DNA of 48,696 bases from Steroidobacteraceae bacterium. GTDB taxonomy: Bacteria; Pseudomonadota; Gammaproteobacteria; Steroidobacterales; Steroidobacteraceae. The position numbers and the translations under genes are program-made. Every line of letters begins with the position of its first letter. Position 1 is the stretch's first letter. The stretch is from assembly GCA_017853555.1 (NCBI GenBank), contig JAFMJH010000014.1, positions 1-48,696 on the forward strand, written 5' to 3'. The notes under the pieces are model-generated. The model saw nothing but the letters and a program-made list of their open reading frames with translations. It was not told the origin of the DNA and made no database searches. Shown here piece after piece: positions 18,787-28,437 of this stretch.

Positions 18787-19557
18787 ATGAACGCCATCCA
18801 AACGAACGAACACGGGCCGCTGCAGGGCAAAGTCGCGCTGGTCACGGGCGCCGCGAAGCGCGTCGGCGCGGCGATCGTGCGGCGCATGCATGCCGCCGGC
18901 GCCAACGTGATCGTGCACTGTCATCGCACCACGACCGAGGCCGAGAAACTCGTCGCCGAACTCGAAGCGCTGCGCCCCTCGAGCGCGACGATGACGCGTC
19001 TCGATTTGCTCGAGACCGACCGTCTCGGCGAACTCGTCGATGTCGCCAAGCGTCGGTTCGGGCGACTCGATATCTTGGTGAACAACGCGTCGACGTTTTA
19101 TCCGACGCCGGTCGGCGAGATCACAAGTGCGCACTGGGACGATCTGATGGGTTCGAACCTCAAAGCGCCCCTGTTTCTCTCGCAAGCGGCGGCACCGGCA
19201 CTGCGCGCCTCGCAGGGCCTCATCCTGAACATCGTCGATATCCATGGCATGCGGCCGCTGCGCCGCTATCCGGTGTATGGCGCGGCCAAAGCCGGCCTGA
19301 TCATGCTCACGCGTGCACTGGCGCGCGAGCTCGGCCCGCAAATTCGCGTCAACGGCATCGCGCCCGGCCCGGTGATGTGGCCCGAAGACGGCGTCGCCGA
19401 TGCGGTGCTGCAAAAGAAAATCGTCGACCGCACCTTGCTCAAGCGCACCGGCTCGGCCGAGGACATCGCGCGCACGGCCTTGTTCTTCGCGACCGATGCG
19501 CCCTACATCACCGGACAAATTCTGGCGGTGGACGGCGGGCGCAGCGTCGGTTGGTGA
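18787..19557 (+). CDS. folM: Pteridine reductase-like short-chain dehydrogenase (FolM/PTR1 type)
   Basis: 256-residue classical SDR. The dinucleotide motif is TGAAKRVG with Arg in place of the usual middle Gly, a mark of pteridine reductases. The NNAS motif is present; the catalytic part is an Asp (NIVDIHG) instead of Ser, followed by YGAAK, exactly the Asp-Tyr-Lys set of PTR1. It should use NADPH to reduce dihydromonapterin or dihydrofolate. Its genes folK and folB lie convergently just downstream, which fits a folate/pterin role. The ATG at 18787 starts 35 nt from the divergent methyltransferase. Confidence 0.85.
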   Translation: MNAIQTNEHGPLQGKVALVTGAAKRVGAAIVRRMHAAGANVIVHCHRTTTEAEKLVAELEALRPSSATMTRLDLLETDRLGELVDVAKRRFGRLDILVNNASTFYPTPVGEITSAHWDDLMGSNLKAPLFLSQAAAPALRASQGLILNIVDIHGMRPLRRYPVYGAAKAGLIMLTRALARELGPQIRVNGIAPGPVMWPEDGVADAVLQKKIVDRTLLKRTGSAEDIARTALFFATDAPYITGQILAVDGGRSVGW

Positions 19558-19573
19558 GCGCGACACCGTTCAC

Positions 19574-20083
19574 TCACTCCCCGAGCGGCAACTCGATGCG
19601 CGTCAGCGGATGCGCATCACGATCGAAGCGCGCCCACAACTGCTGCATCGACAGACCCTGCACCGGATGCGGCGCCTGCGGTGCGATCTCGGCCATCGGC
19701 CCGAGCATGTAAGGACGCTTGAGCAGATCGGGGCGCGGCAAGATCAAACCCGGTCGCTCGCACACCAGATCGCCATACAGCAGGATGTCGAGGTCCATGC
19801 TGCGCGGCGCCCATTTGGGCGCATCGCGTTCGCGACCGCACAAGCCTTCGATGTTCTGCAGTCGGCCGACGACTTCGTCAACGGCCTGCGTGGTGCGGAA
19901 CGCCGCGACGAAATTCAGAAAATCCTCGCCCTCGAAACCGACCGCGGCGTTGCGGTACACACTCGAAAATCGCACCCGGCCGAACTCGCGGCACAGCTCC
20001 CGCGCGGCGCGCTGCAAATTGTTCGCAGCATCGACGTTGCTGCCCGCGGCGACGTAGACGTCGGCCGAAGGAGCGTCACTCAT
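19574..20083 (-). CDS. folK: 2-amino-4-hydroxy-6-hydroxymethyldihydropteridine pyrophosphokinase
   Basis: Transfers pyrophosphate from ATP to hydroxymethyldihydropterin in folate synthesis. 169 residues. HPPK signatures: AAGSNV at the N-terminus, VGFEGEDFLNFV, the metal/ATP motif RSMDLDILLYG and LPRPDLLKRPYMLGPMAEIAP. The ATG at 20083 overlaps the folB stop by 4 nt (ATGA), so the two sequential pathway enzymes are coupled. The frame is open upstream but that part is antisense to or inside folB and tsaD. Confidence 0.95.
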   Translation of the reverse strand: MSDAPSADVYVAAGSNVDAANNLQRAARELCREFGRVRFSSVYRNAAVGFEGEDFLNFVAAFRTTQAVDEVVGRLQNIEGLCGRERDAPKWAPRSMDLDILLYGDLVCERPGLILPRPDLLKRPYMLGPMAEIAPQAPHPVQGLSMQQLWARFDRDAHPLTRIELPLGE

Positions 20084-20472
20084 CGCGACCGGGCCTGCAA
20101 ATCGGCGCGGTGCCGTTCGATCGCCACGCCGACATCGCGCGAACCGCGAATGGCGCCCGGCTTGTTGATGCGCAACCGGATCCACGCGACGTCGAACTCC
20201 GCGATCACGAGCGTCGCGAGCCGTTCGGCCATCGTCTCGACGAGCTTGAACTCCGACGCTTCGACGAACGCGATGATGCGCTTGGAGACGCTCTTGTAAT
20301 CGAGCGTATCGGCCACGTCGTCGTCGACCGCGGCGCGCGTACAGTCGACCGGCAGCTCGAAGTCGATCAAAACTTTTTGCTTGATGCGTCGCTCCCAATC
20401 GATGAAGCCGATGATGCATTCGACTTCGAGACCGTTGAGAAAAATCGTGTCTGGTTTGCGCTCGTGAGTCAT
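20080..20472 (-). CDS. folB: Dihydroneopterin aldolase
   Basis: Cleaves dihydroneopterin to hydroxymethyldihydropterin and glycolaldehyde. 130 residues, slightly longer than E. coli FolB (about 120). The ECIIGFIDWERR stretch holds the conserved Glu and tunnel strand; DYKSVSKRI and LVETMAERLA are family helices; the catalytic Lys is in INKPGAIRG, and a C-terminal GVAIER strand follows. It starts 62 nt after tsaD ends and overlaps folK by 4 nt. Confidence 0.94.
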   Translation of the reverse strand: MTHERKPDTIFLNGLEVECIIGFIDWERRIKQKVLIDFELPVDCTRAAVDDDVADTLDYKSVSKRIIAFVEASEFKLVETMAERLATLVIAEFDVAWIRLRINKPGAIRGSRDVGVAIERHRADLQARSR

Positions 20473-20534
20473 CGACGCGTCCTTGAGAAAATGATGATGC
20501 AATCTGGTCCGAAAATTCGCCGTTGCCCGCCGCC

Positions 20535-21575
20535 TCAGCCCGCGGCCAGCGGACGCAAGGTGTCGAGTGGCCAACGCGCCCGCGCCGCGATCGCCGGACC
20601 GTCGCGCTCGCCGGCCTGAAGCCGCGCAAGCCCGGCCACCGCGATCATCGCCGCGTTGTCGGTGCAAAACTCGAGGCGCGGATAGTACACGCGCAGGCCG
20701 CGGCGAGCCGCTTCGGCATTCAATCGCTCGCGCAATCGCAGATTCGCACCGACGCCGCCGGCGACGACCAGCGCATCGCGCCCCGTCTGCTCGAGCGCAC
20801 GCAACGCCTTGATCAACAGCGTGTCGACGACCGCCTCCTGCAGTTCGTACGCCACGTCGGCGCGCGCGCGCTGCAACTGCGCGGCATCCTGCGCGTCGGG
20901 GAAGGCGCGCACCGCATGCAGCACTTTGGTTTTGAGTCCCGAGAAACTGAATTCGAGCCCGGGACGATCGACCATGGGACGCGGAAAGTCGTACTGCCCC
21001 GCGCGCCCCGTCACGGCCAGCTTCGCAAGCTCCGGTCCGCCGGGATAGGGCAAGCCGAGCAACTTCGCGCTTTTGTCGAAAGCCTCGCCCGCCGCATCGT
21101 CACGCGTCTCGCCGAGCAGCGTGTACGCACCGATCGCGCGCGCCTCGATCAGCATGGTGTGACCGCCGGACACCAACAGCGCCAGATGCGGAAACGGCGG
21201 CGGATCGGGCTCGAGCAGAGGCGCGAGCAGATGCCCCTCGAGATGGTGAACGCCGATCGACGGCACGCCCCAGGCATAGGCCAGCGAACGCGCGAGTGCC
21301 GCGCCACAGAGCAACGCGCCGATCAATCCGGGTCCGGCGGTGTACGCGATGCCGTCGATGTCCGCAGCCGAGGTTCGCGCCCGCGCCAGCGCCGCCTCGA
21401 CCAGCGGCAGCAGGCGCTGCACGTGGTCGCGCGAGGCAAGCTCGGGCACCACGCCACCGTAAATACGGTGCAAATCGATCTGCGAGAACAACTCGTGCGC
21501 GAGCAGCCCGCGGTCCGCGTCGAGCACGGCGGCGGCGGACTCGTCGCAGGAGGATTCGATGGCCAGAATGCGCAT
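20535..21575 (-). CDS. tsaD: tRNA N6-adenosine threonylcarbamoyltransferase
   Basis: Transfers the threonylcarbamoyl group to A37 of ANN-reading tRNAs, working with TsaB, TsaC and TsaE. 346 residues (E. coli 337). The ASKHA fold shows ESSCDESA, the metal-binding [20 protein letters not shown] and [11 protein letters not shown], with CTDNAAM near the C-terminus. The ATG at 21575 gives the conserved [12 protein letters not shown] start; an ATG at 21602 would add nine basic residues. It is divergent from rpsU, the common arrangement in Gammaproteobacteria. Confidence 0.96.
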   Translation of the reverse strand: MRILAIESSCDESAAAVLDADRGLLAHELFSQIDLHRIYGGVVPELASRDHVQRLLPLVEAALARARTSAADIDGIAYTAGPGLIGALLCGAALARSLAYAWGVPSIGVHHLEGHLLAPLLEPDPPPFPHLALLVSGGHTMLIEARAIGAYTLLGETRDDAAGEAFDKSAKLLGLPYPGGPELAKLAVTGRAGQYDFPRPMVDRPGLEFSFSGLKTKVLHAVRAFPDAQDAAQLQRARADVAYELQEAVVDTLLIKALRALEQTGRDALVVAGGVGANLRLRERLNAEAARRGLRVYYPRLEFCTDNAAMIAVAGLARLQAGERDGPAIAARARWPLDTLRPLAAG

Positions 21576-21579
21576 GGTT

Positions 21580-21608
21580 TTGCGTTTTCCCTTGGGGATC
21601 ATTAGAAT
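21580..21608 (+). promoter_or_regulatory. Candidate rpsU-operon promoter
   Basis: TTGCGT (21580-21585), a 17-nt spacer and TAGAAT (21603-21608) lie 63 nt before the rpsU ATG. The -10 matches at 5 of 6 bases and the -35 keeps TTG. It overlaps the 5' end of the divergent tsaD gene. Confidence 0.55.
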
Positions 21609-21671
21609 CCCCGCCCCTGCTCACGCAGGCTGCCTCAAGAATTCCTTACAAATCAATGGGTTGGGTTTTCG

Positions 21672-21878
21672 ATGCCGAGCGTTCGTGTTCGAGAAAATGA
21701 GTACTTTGACGCTGCCCTGCGCCGTTTCAAGCGCGCCTGCGAGAAAGCGGGCGTGCTGACCGAATTGCGCCGCCGCGAATTCTACGAGAAGCCGACGCAG
21801 GAGCGTAAGCGCAAGAAGGCTGCCGCCGTGAAGCGGCACATCAAGCGCTCGTCCCCGCGCGTCGCTCGCGCGCGCTAA
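21672..21878 (+). CDS. rpsU: 30S ribosomal protein S21
   Basis: 68 residues, close to the usual 71. The N-terminus [21 protein letters not shown] and the [16 protein letters not shown] segment are the S21 signatures, with a basic tail. S21 helps 16S rRNA pair with mRNA during initiation. No strong Shine-Dalgarno is seen before its ATG. First gene of the rpsU-yqeY-dnaG-rpoD cluster, 21 nt before yqeY. Confidence 0.97.
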   Translation: MPSVRVRENEYFDAALRRFKRACEKAGVLTELRRREFYEKPTQERKRKKAAAVKRHIKRSSPRVARAR

Positions 21879-21899
21879 CAAGGCGCGGGAGCCCAAGCG

Positions 21900-22352
21900 A
21901 TGTCGCTCAAAGAGCGCATCACCCAGGACATGAAGGATGCGATGCGCGCAGGCGAGAAAGAGCGCCTCGGCTACATCCGCATGTTGCAGGCGGCGATCAA
22001 ACAGCGCGAAGTCGACGAGCGAATCATGCTCGACGACACGCAAGTGCTGGCCGTCGTGGAAAAGATGATCAAGCAGCGCCGCGAAGCGATTGTGCAATTC
22101 GAGAGCGGCGGTCGTGCCGATCTCGCCGCCAAAGAGCAAACCGAAATCACGCTGCTGCAGACCTACATGCCCGAGCAGCTCGCCGCCGCCGAAGTCGAAG
22201 CGTTGGTGGTCGCCGCGATCGCCGAAACCTCGGCGACCACGGTCAAGGACATGGGCAAGGTCATGGCGCTCGTCAAAACGCGCGCCGCGGGTCGTGCCGA
22301 CATGGGCGCGGTCAGCAACCTCATCAAGTCCAAGCTCTCCGCCGCCGGCTGA
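21900..22352 (+). CDS. GatB/YqeY domain protein
   Basis: 150 residues, the normal length of YqeY. It starts SLKERITQDMKDAMRAGEKERL and ends with the helical tail domain shared with GatB (VKDMGKVMALVKTRAAGRADMGAVS), which in GatB contacts tRNA during transamidation. No GatA or GatC homologue is nearby. YqeY is often encoded between rpsU and dnaG, as here, with gaps of about 20 nt on both sides. Its precise function is not established; a tRNA-binding role is inferred from the domain. Confidence 0.93.
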   Translation: MSLKERITQDMKDAMRAGEKERLGYIRMLQAAIKQREVDERIMLDDTQVLAVVEKMIKQRREAIVQFESGGRADLAAKEQTEITLLQTYMPEQLAAAEVEALVVAAIAETSATTVKDMGKVMALVKTRAAGRADMGAVSNLIKSKLSAAG

Positions 22353-22372
22353 AAGCCGTATCCTTGGCGCCC

Positions 22373-24169
22373 ATGAGCGGGCGCATTCCTCAAAGTTTCA
22401 TAGACGAACTCGTCGGTCGCACCGACATCGTCGAGCTGATCGGCGCGCGCGTACCCCTCAAAAAATCGGGGCGCGAATTCAAAGCCTGCTGCCCGTTCCA
22501 CGACGAAAAATCGCCGTCTTTTTGGGTGAGTCCGGACAAACAGTTCTATCACTGCTTCGGCTGCGGAGCACACGGCACCTCGCTCGGCTTCCTCATGAAT
22601 TACGACCGCCTGAGTTTCCCCGAGGCGGTCGAAGAGTTGGCCTCGCGTGCCGGCCTCGAAATTCCGCGCGAAGCGCGACCCGACGATGGCCGCAGTCGCG
22701 CCGATGCGGATCTGGCCGAACTCATGGGACGCGTGGCCCGTCATTACGAACAGACGTTGCGCGACGATGCGCGCGCACTCGACTACGCCAAGCGCCGCGG
22801 GCTCGACTCCGAAATCGCCGAACGCTTCCGCATCGGTTACTCGACCGCCTCCTGGAACGACGTGCTGCACAAATTCGGCGGCACACCGGCGCAACGCGAG
22901 GCGCTCGCGGCTTGCGGACTCATCATCGAACGCGAAGGCGGACAGGTGCGCGACGGGGACCGTCACTACGATCGCTTCCGTGATCGGCTCATGTTTCCGA
23001 TCCGCGATGCGCGCGGCCGCGTGATCGCGTTCGGCGGCCGCGTACTCGACCAGGGCGAACCGAAATATTTGAACTCGCCGGAAACCGCGCTCTTCCACAA
23101 AGGACGCGAGTTGTACGGTCTTTACGAGGCCCGTCAATCGCGTGCGCCGCTCACGCGCCTGATGATCGTCGAGGGTTACATGGATGTCGTGCGCCTGCAT
23201 CAATCCGGGGTGCATTACGCCGTCGCGACGCTCGGCACCGCGACGACGCCCGAGCATCTCAAACGCGCATTTCGTCTGGTCGGCGAAGTCGTGTTCGCCT
23301 TCGACGGCGATCGCGCCGGACGCGCCGCGGCATGGCGTGCACTGCAGAACGCGCTGCCCGAAGTGCGCGAAGGACGCCAGCTGCGATTTCTTTTTTTGCC
23401 TGACGGCCACGACCCCGATTCTTTGATCGGCGCCGAGGGGCGCGCCGCGTTCGAAGCGCGACTCGAGGGTGCGCTGCCGCTGTCGGAATACCTCGTGCAG
23501 GAACTCGCTTCGCAGTCGGATCTCGCCCATGCCGACGGCCGCGCGCGTTTCGCCGCGAACGCACGTCCCCTGGTCGCCAAAGTGCCCGAAGGCGTCTATC
23601 GCGAGCTGCTGGTCGAGCGTCTCGCCGAAACGATCCGACTGCCGGCGACGCGACTGCGTGAACTGTGGGAGGTCGGCGAAGTGCCGACGCGGGATGCCGT
23701 ACGGCCACGCGACGCCGCAAGCCCCGGCGGCCGAACCGCACGCAGCGCCGGTCGCGGCGGCCTGATGCGGCAAGCCGTGCAGGCGCTGGTTCACCATCCG
23801 CGCGTCATCGCACAGCTGCCGGCGCACAGCCGCGAACGCCTGGCGGACATCGACGAACCCGGGGCCGACATCCTGCGCAGCCTGGTGCAGGAACTCACCG
23901 AGCACCCCTGCCAAAACACCGGCGCCCTGCTCGAGCGCTGGCGCGACCGACCCGAAGCTGAACGTCTCGCCCGCCTCGCGGCGGCCGAATCGCTGATCCG
24001 GGACGATGCCGCGGCACTGCGCGAACTGCAGACGGCCATCGATCGCATGGTGGACGAGGGCCGCCGCCGCCGCCTCGACGCCTTGCTCGAACGCGAACGC
24101 CAAAACGGCCTCGACGCCGCCGAAAAGCAGGAACTTCAGCGCCTCGTCTCGGGTCGTACGACCGGCTGA
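22373..24169 (+). CDS. dnaG: DNA primase
   Basis: Makes RNA primers at the replication fork with DnaB. 598 residues (E. coli 581). Zinc-binding domain: C and H in [12 protein letters not shown] and the CFGCG pair. The TOPRIM core has the acidic motif [10 protein letters not shown] and [12 protein letters not shown]. The last third is the helical DnaB-interaction domain after an Arg/Gly-rich linker near 23690-23760. The ATG at 22373 gives the standard [13 protein letters not shown] start. Confidence 0.97.
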   Translation: MSGRIPQSFIDELVGRTDIVELIGARVPLKKSGREFKACCPFHDEKSPSFWVSPDKQFYHCFGCGAHGTSLGFLMNYDRLSFPEAVEELASRAGLEIPREARPDDGRSRADADLAELMGRVARHYEQTLRDDARALDYAKRRGLDSEIAERFRIGYSTASWNDVLHKFGGTPAQREALAACGLIIEREGGQVRDGDRHYDRFRDRLMFPIRDARGRVIAFGGRVLDQGEPKYLNSPETALFHKGRELYGLYEARQSRAPLTRLMIVEGYMDVVRLHQSGVHYAVATLGTATTPEHLKRAFRLVGEVVFAFDGDRAGRAAAWRALQNALPEVREGRQLRFLFLPDGHDPDSLIGAEGRAAFEARLEGALPLSEYLVQELASQSDLAHADGRARFAANARPLVAKVPEGVYRELLVERLAETIRLPATRLRELWEVGEVPTRDAVRPRDAASPGGRTARSAGRGGLMRQAVQALVHHPRVIAQLPAHSRERLADIDEPGADILRSLVQELTEHPCQNTGALLERWRDRPEAERLARLAAAESLIRDDAAALRELQTAIDRMVDEGRRRRLDALLERERQNGLDAAEKQELQRLVSGRTTG

Positions 24170-24198
24170 TCAAACTGGCGCGGGCCCCGCCGCACCAG

Positions 24199-24204
24199 TA
24201 TAAT
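24199..24204 (+). promoter_or_regulatory. Candidate -10 element of a proper rpoD promoter
   Basis: A perfect TATAAT lies in the 80-nt dnaG-rpoD gap, 45 nt before the rpoD ATG. No good -35 is found at 16-18 nt, and no extended -10 TG. Short GC-rich repeats (TTCCCCGGCTTCCGG) follow. Confidence 0.45.
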
Positions 24205-24249
24205 TTCCGGTTCCCCGGCTTCCGGCCCTCGCTTCCCCAGGCAGCGCAC

Positions 24250-24774
24250 ATGAGCAAGAAATCCAAGGCATCCGTCAGCAAGAAATCCGCCAAGGCCGTC
24301 GCCCGCAAACCGGTCGCCAGCAAAGCCTCGCCGGCCAAGAAGAAGCCGGCCGTCAAAGCGGCTGCGAAGCCTGCCAAAGCCGCCGTCAAGGCGAAGCCGA
24401 AGAGCGTCGCCAAGGCCAAACTCGCTGCGAAACCCGCTGCCAAACCCGCTGCCAAGCCGGTTGCAAAACCCGTCGCGAAAATCGTCGCCAAACCGGCGCC
24501 GAAAGCCGCCGCCAAGCCACTCGCCAAAGCGCCCGCAAAGCCGGCCGCAACTGCCAAGGTCGCGCCGGTCAAAGCCGCGCCTGCCGTCAAAGCCGCGCCC
24601 GTCGCGAAGCCTGCGCCGGCGCCCAAGGCGTCCCCGACAGCCAAAGCCGTCCCGCCCGCCAAAGCGCCTGCGAAGCCGGTCGCCTCGACACCCGTCGCCA
24701 CCGTTGCCCCCGCAGCCGCTGAAAAGCCGGCCAAGGGCAAGGCCGCCAAAGGCGGCGGCGAAGGCAGCAAGATC
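24250..24774 (+). repeat. Imperfect AAKP-coding tandem repeats in rpoD
   Basis: The 5' 525 nt of rpoD are built of degenerate units such as GCTGCCAAACCC and GTCGCGAAACCC, coding Ala-Ala-Lys-Pro and variants. The densest part is 24418-24550. Units differ mainly at third codon positions, which suggests selection on the protein rather than recent DNA slippage. Confidence 0.7.
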
Positions 24775-26640
24775 ATTCCGCTGCCGGATCGTCGGCCGGT
24801 CAAACCCGAAGAGCGTCAGTCGCAACTGAAGCAACTGATCGCGCTCGGCAAGGAACAGGCCTACCTCACCTACTCGCAGGTGAACGACTACCTGCCCTCG
24901 GAAATCGTCGATCCCGAGCAGATCGAAGAGATCGTCAACACGATCAACGACATGGGCATTCCGGTGTACGAAAAAGCACCGGACAGCGAATCGCTCCTCG
25001 TCACCGAAGCGACCGCACCCTCGGACGAAGAGGCCGTCGAAGAAGCTGCCGCCGCACTCGCGGCGCTCGATGCCGAACTCGGCCGCACCACCGATCCGGT
25101 GCGCATGTACATGCGCGAGATGGGCACGGTCGAACTTTTGACGCGCGAAGGCGAAATTTCCATCGCCAAGCGCATCGAAGAAGGCCTCGATGCCGTGCGC
25201 TCGCAAGTGGCGCTGTATCCGCCCACCTTCGATTTCCTGTTCAAGGCCTACGAACCCATCAAAGCGGGCGGCGGTCGCCTGGCCGACATCATCGTCGGCT
25301 TCATCGACCCGAACGCTCCGGACGTCATCGCCCAGCCGCAGAACCCGACCAAACTCGAAGCGGCGGCGCCCGCGACCGAAGAGGAATCCGATGACGGTGA
25401 CGACAGCGAAGAAGCCGTCGATACCGGGCCGGATCCGGTCGAAGCCGCCAATCGTTTCGCCTCGCTCGCGAAGCTGCACGGTCAACTTTTGAACTCCATC
25501 GCCAAAGTCGGCATCACCGACCCCAAGAGCGACAAGGTGCGCAAGAAACTCGCCGCAGAGTTCATGGAACTCAAGCTCGCGCCGCGCATGTTCGAAGCTT
25601 TGATCGACAACTTGCGCGCGCACGTCAACGAAATCCGCCAACTCGAAAAAGAGATCATGGTGGTCGCCGTGCGCGATGCCGGCATGCCGCGCAAAGATTT
25701 CATCACCTCCTTCCCGCGCAACGAGACCAACCCGCGCTGGGTGGACAAGCACGTCAAAGCCGGCAAGAAATGGTCCGCGCCGCTCGGTCGCATGCAGGAC
25801 GAAATCCTCAAACGCCAGCTGCTGCTCGCCGAGATCGAAAAACTGCACCGTCTGTCGATCGGCGAAATCAAGGACATCAACCGCGAAGTGTCGATCGGCG
25901 AAGCCAAGGCTCGCCGCGCGAAGAAAGAGATGGTCGAGGCCAATCTGCGTCTGGTGATCTCGATCGCCAAGAAATACACCAACCGCGGCCTGCAATTCCT
26001 CGACCTCATCCAGGAAGGCAACATCGGCCTCATGAAGGCGGTCGACAAGTTCGAATACCGCCGCGGCTACAAATTCTCGACCTATGCGACCTGGTGGATC
26101 CGCCAGGCCATCACGCGTTCGATCGCCGACCAGGCGCGAACCATCCGCATTCCGGTCCACATGATCGAAACGATCAACAAGCTGAACCGCATCTCGCGCC
26201 AGATGTTGCAGGAGATGGGTCGCGAGCCGACGCCGGACGAGCTTGCCGTGCGCATGGAAATGCCCGAAGACAAAGTTCGCAAGGTACTCAAGATCGCCAA
26301 AGAGCCGATCTCCATGGAAACGCCGATCGGTGACGACGAAGATTCGCACCTTGGCGATTTCATCGAAGACACCTCGGTGGCTTCGCCCATCGATCAGGCG
26401 ACCGCGGAATCCCTGCGCGAGACCACGCACGCCGTCCTTGCGCAGCTCACCCCGCGCGAAGCGAAGGTGCTGCGCATGCGTTTCGGCATCGACCTGAACA
26501 CCGACCACACCCTCGAAGAAGTCGGCAAGCAGTTCGACGTGACGCGCGAGCGCATCCGTCAGATCGAAGCGAAGGCGTTGCGCAAACTGCGTCACCCGAG
26601 CCGCTCCGAGCAACTGCGCAGCTTCCTGATCGAAGACTGA
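24250..26640 (+). CDS. rpoD: RNA polymerase primary sigma factor RpoD with long basic N-terminal extension
   Basis: Housekeeping sigma-70. 796 residues against 613 in E. coli; the excess is almost entirely an N-terminal extension of about 184 residues. Residues 1-175 are nearly all Lys, Ala, Pro and Val in AAKP/AKPV-like repeats. Region 1.1 begins near residue 188 (ERQSQLKQL), region 1.2 at [13 protein letters not shown], then the acidic non-conserved region, region 2 ([20 protein letters not shown] and [11 protein letters not shown]), region 3, and region 4 with [17 protein letters not shown]. All core regions look intact. The ATG at 24250 directly follows the intergenic gap; an internal start at region 1.1 cannot be excluded but no ATG lies there. 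The gph gene follows after 13 nt. Confidence 0.97.
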   Translation: MSKKSKASVSKKSAKAVARKPVASKASPAKKKPAVKAAAKPAKAAVKAKPKSVAKAKLAAKPAAKPAAKPVAKPVAKIVAKPAPKAAAKPLAKAPAKPAATAKVAPVKAAPAVKAAPVAKPAPAPKASPTAKAVPPAKAPAKPVASTPVATVAPAAAEKPAKGKAAKGGGEGSKIIPLPDRRPVKPEERQSQLKQLIALGKEQAYLTYSQVNDYLPSEIVDPEQIEEIVNTINDMGIPVYEKAPDSESLLVTEATAPSDEEAVEEAAAALAALDAELGRTTDPVRMYMREMGTVELLTREGEISIAKRIEEGLDAVRSQVALYPPTFDFLFKAYEPIKAGGGRLADIIVGFIDPNAPDVIAQPQNPTKLEAAAPATEEESDDGDDSEEAVDTGPDPVEAANRFASLAKLHGQLLNSIAKVGITDPKSDKVRKKLAAEFMELKLAPRMFEALIDNLRAHVNEIRQLEKEIMVVAVRDAGMPRKDFITSFPRNETNPRWVDKHVKAGKKWSAPLGRMQDEILKRQLLLAEIEKLHRLSIGEIKDINREVSIGEAKARRAKKEMVEANLRLVISIAKKYTNRGLQFLDLIQEGNIGLMKAVDKFEYRRGYKFSTYATWWIRQAITRSIADQARTIRIPVHMIETINKLNRISRQMLQEMGREPTPDELAVRMEMPEDKVRKVLKIAKEPISMETPIGDDEDSHLGDFIEDTSVASPIDQATAESLRETTHAVLAQLTPREAKVLRMRFGIDLNTDHTLEEVGKQFDVTRERIRQIEAKALRKLRHPSRSEQLRSFLIED

Positions 26641-26653
26641 CGATCGTCCGCGC

Positions 26654-27334
26654 ATGTTCGCCGGCGTCGCGTTCGATCTCGACGGCACGCTGGTCGACAG
26701 CATCGCCGATATCGGTCATGCGCTGAACTGTGCGCTGCGCGAAGCGTCGTTACCCACCTTCGAAGTTTCGTTGGTGCGTACCTGGGTGGGCGATGGGCCC
26801 GATGGCCTGATCCGACGCGCGCTCGCGCATCTCGACATCGACGACCCGCACCAAAAGCTCGGCGCGCAGCTGCGCGCCAGCTACGATCGCGCCGCCCTCG
26901 CCGCCCCGCTCGAACATGGCTGCGTATACCCGGGCATCGACGTCGCACTCGCGACGCTCGCGATGCGCACGCCGCTCGCCGTCGTCACCAACAAGCCGAC
27001 CCATCTCGCGCGCGCCGTGCTCGCGGCCGCCAATCTCGCGCAGCACTTTCGCAGCGTGCACGGCGCCGACCACCACGCACTGCGCAAACCCGCACCGGCG
27101 ATGCTGCAGGCCGCCGCGACGCAACTCGGCGTGGCAACGACCCGCATGGCGATGGTCGGCGACAGCGCAGCCGATCTCGGCGCGGCGACGCGAGCCGGTT
27201 GCGCCGCCGTATTCGTCGATTGGGGTTACGGCAGACCCGAATTGCCGCCCGACGACCGCTGGCGCGATCCTGCGCCCCGCTTTGCACGCGTCACGTCCGC
27301 CGATGCGCTACTGAAAACGCTGCTCGAACCGTAA
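26654..27334 (+). CDS. gph: Phosphoglycolate phosphatase-like HAD hydrolase
   Basis: 226 residues with the HAD motifs FDLDGTLVDS (nucleophile Asp), VVTNKP (motif II Thr), the KPAP Lys (motif III) and MVGDSAADLGAA (motif IV). The cap is a helical subtype-1 cap. This matches Gph, which removes phosphate from 2-phosphoglycolate formed in DNA repair or oxygenase side reactions; MupP-like phosphatases are close relatives and cannot be excluded. It follows rpoD by 13 nt and precedes fba by 36 nt. Confidence 0.85.
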   Translation: MFAGVAFDLDGTLVDSIADIGHALNCALREASLPTFEVSLVRTWVGDGPDGLIRRALAHLDIDDPHQKLGAQLRASYDRAALAAPLEHGCVYPGIDVALATLAMRTPLAVVTNKPTHLARAVLAAANLAQHFRSVHGADHHALRKPAPAMLQAAATQLGVATTRMAMVGDSAADLGAATRAGCAAVFVDWGYGRPELPPDDRWRDPAPRFARVTSADALLKTLLEP

Positions 27335-27370
27335 AATGTCCTACTGCGACTCTGCACGGAGGTTCTCGTC

Positions 27371-28408
27371 ATGGCCCTGATCTCTCTACGACAACTGCTC
27401 GATCACGCCGCCGAACACGGCTACGGCGTGCCGGCCTTCAACGTCAACAATCTCGAGCAGGTGCAGGCGATCATGCAAGCTGCTGCAGAGACCGACAGCC
27501 CCGTGATCCTGCAAGCGTCCGCCGGCGCGAGAAAATATGCCGGCGAGGCCTTCCTGCGGCATCTCGTCGAAGCCGCGATCGAAAGTTATCCAGACATCCC
27601 CATCGTCATGCATCAGGACCACGGCGCGAGTCCGTCGGTGTGCGTGCAATCGATCCGCTCCGGTTTCTCGAGCGTGATGATGGACGGCTCGCTCAAAGAA
27701 GACGGCAAGACGCCGGCATCGTACGAATACAACGTCGAGGTCACGCACCACGTCGCACGCATCGCGCACGCGGTCGGAGTGTCGGTCGAAGGCGAACTCG
27801 GCTGTCTCGGTTCGCTCGAATCCGGCAAAGCCGGCGAAGAAGACGGCCATGGCGCGGAAGGGCATTTGTCGCACGACCAGTTGCTCACCGACCCCGATCA
27901 GGCGGCCGACTTCGTCGCCAAGACCGGTGTCGATGCACTCGCCATCGCGATCGGCACGTCGCACGGCGCCTACAAGTTCTCGCGCAAGCCGACCGGCGAC
28001 ATTCTCGCGATCGACCGCATCAAACAAATCAACGCCAAGATTCCGAACACCCACCTCGTGATGCACGGCTCGTCGTCGGTGCCGCAGGACTGGTTGCAAG
28101 TGATCCGCGATAACGGCGGCAAGCTGCGCGAAACCTACGGCGTGCCGGTCGAAGAAATCCAGGAAGGCATCAAACACGGCGTACGCAAGATCAATATCGA
28201 CACCGACATTCGCCTCGCGATGACCGGCGCGATTCGTCGCGCCTTCAACAAAGACCCGGCCGAGTTCGATCCGCGCAAATATCTCAAAGAAGCCACCGCG
28301 GCCGCGAAAGCGATTTGCGTCGCGCGCTATGAAGCCTTCGGTACCGCCGGGCGTGCTTCGAAAATCAAACCGCTGTCGCTCGAAGCGATGGCCAAGCGCT
28401 ACGGCTGA
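27371..28408 (+). CDS. fba: Class II fructose-bisphosphate aldolase
   Basis: Splits fructose 1,6-bisphosphate to glyceraldehyde-3-phosphate and dihydroxyacetone phosphate with Zn2+. 345 residues of the longer type-B class II group. It shows [10 protein letters not shown], the catalytic Asp and zinc His in [19 protein letters not shown], the [12 protein letters not shown] insert typical of this group, a zinc-His VMHGSSSVP, and [11 protein letters not shown] for phosphate binding. GGAGG lies 9 nt before the ATG. It stands between gph and a flavoprotein gene. Confidence 0.96.
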   Translation: MALISLRQLLDHAAEHGYGVPAFNVNNLEQVQAIMQAAAETDSPVILQASAGARKYAGEAFLRHLVEAAIESYPDIPIVMHQDHGASPSVCVQSIRSGFSSVMMDGSLKEDGKTPASYEYNVEVTHHVARIAHAVGVSVEGELGCLGSLESGKAGEEDGHGAEGHLSHDQLLTDPDQAADFVAKTGVDALAIAIGTSHGAYKFSRKPTGDILAIDRIKQINAKIPNTHLVMHGSSSVPQDWLQVIRDNGGKLRETYGVPVEEIQEGIKHGVRKINIDTDIRLAMTGAIRRAFNKDPAEFDPRKYLKEATAAAKAICVARYEAFGTAGRASKIKPLSLEAMAKRYG

Positions 28409-28437
28409 TCACCCCACGCATCACGGAATCCGCACAC

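Noticed and set aside
22163-24103. 646-codon open frame antisense to dnaG
   Set aside because: dnaG is intact and contains all primase motifs; the antisense frame has no domain.
24250-24774. CRISPR or satellite-like repeat array
   Set aside because: Repeats are degenerate, 12-nt, in frame and inside rpoD; there are no spacers.
24136-26703. 855-codon open frame antisense to rpoD
   Set aside because: It mirrors the codon phase of rpoD, is low-complexity Gly/Arg/Phe-rich and has no recognisable domain; a GC-rich shadow.
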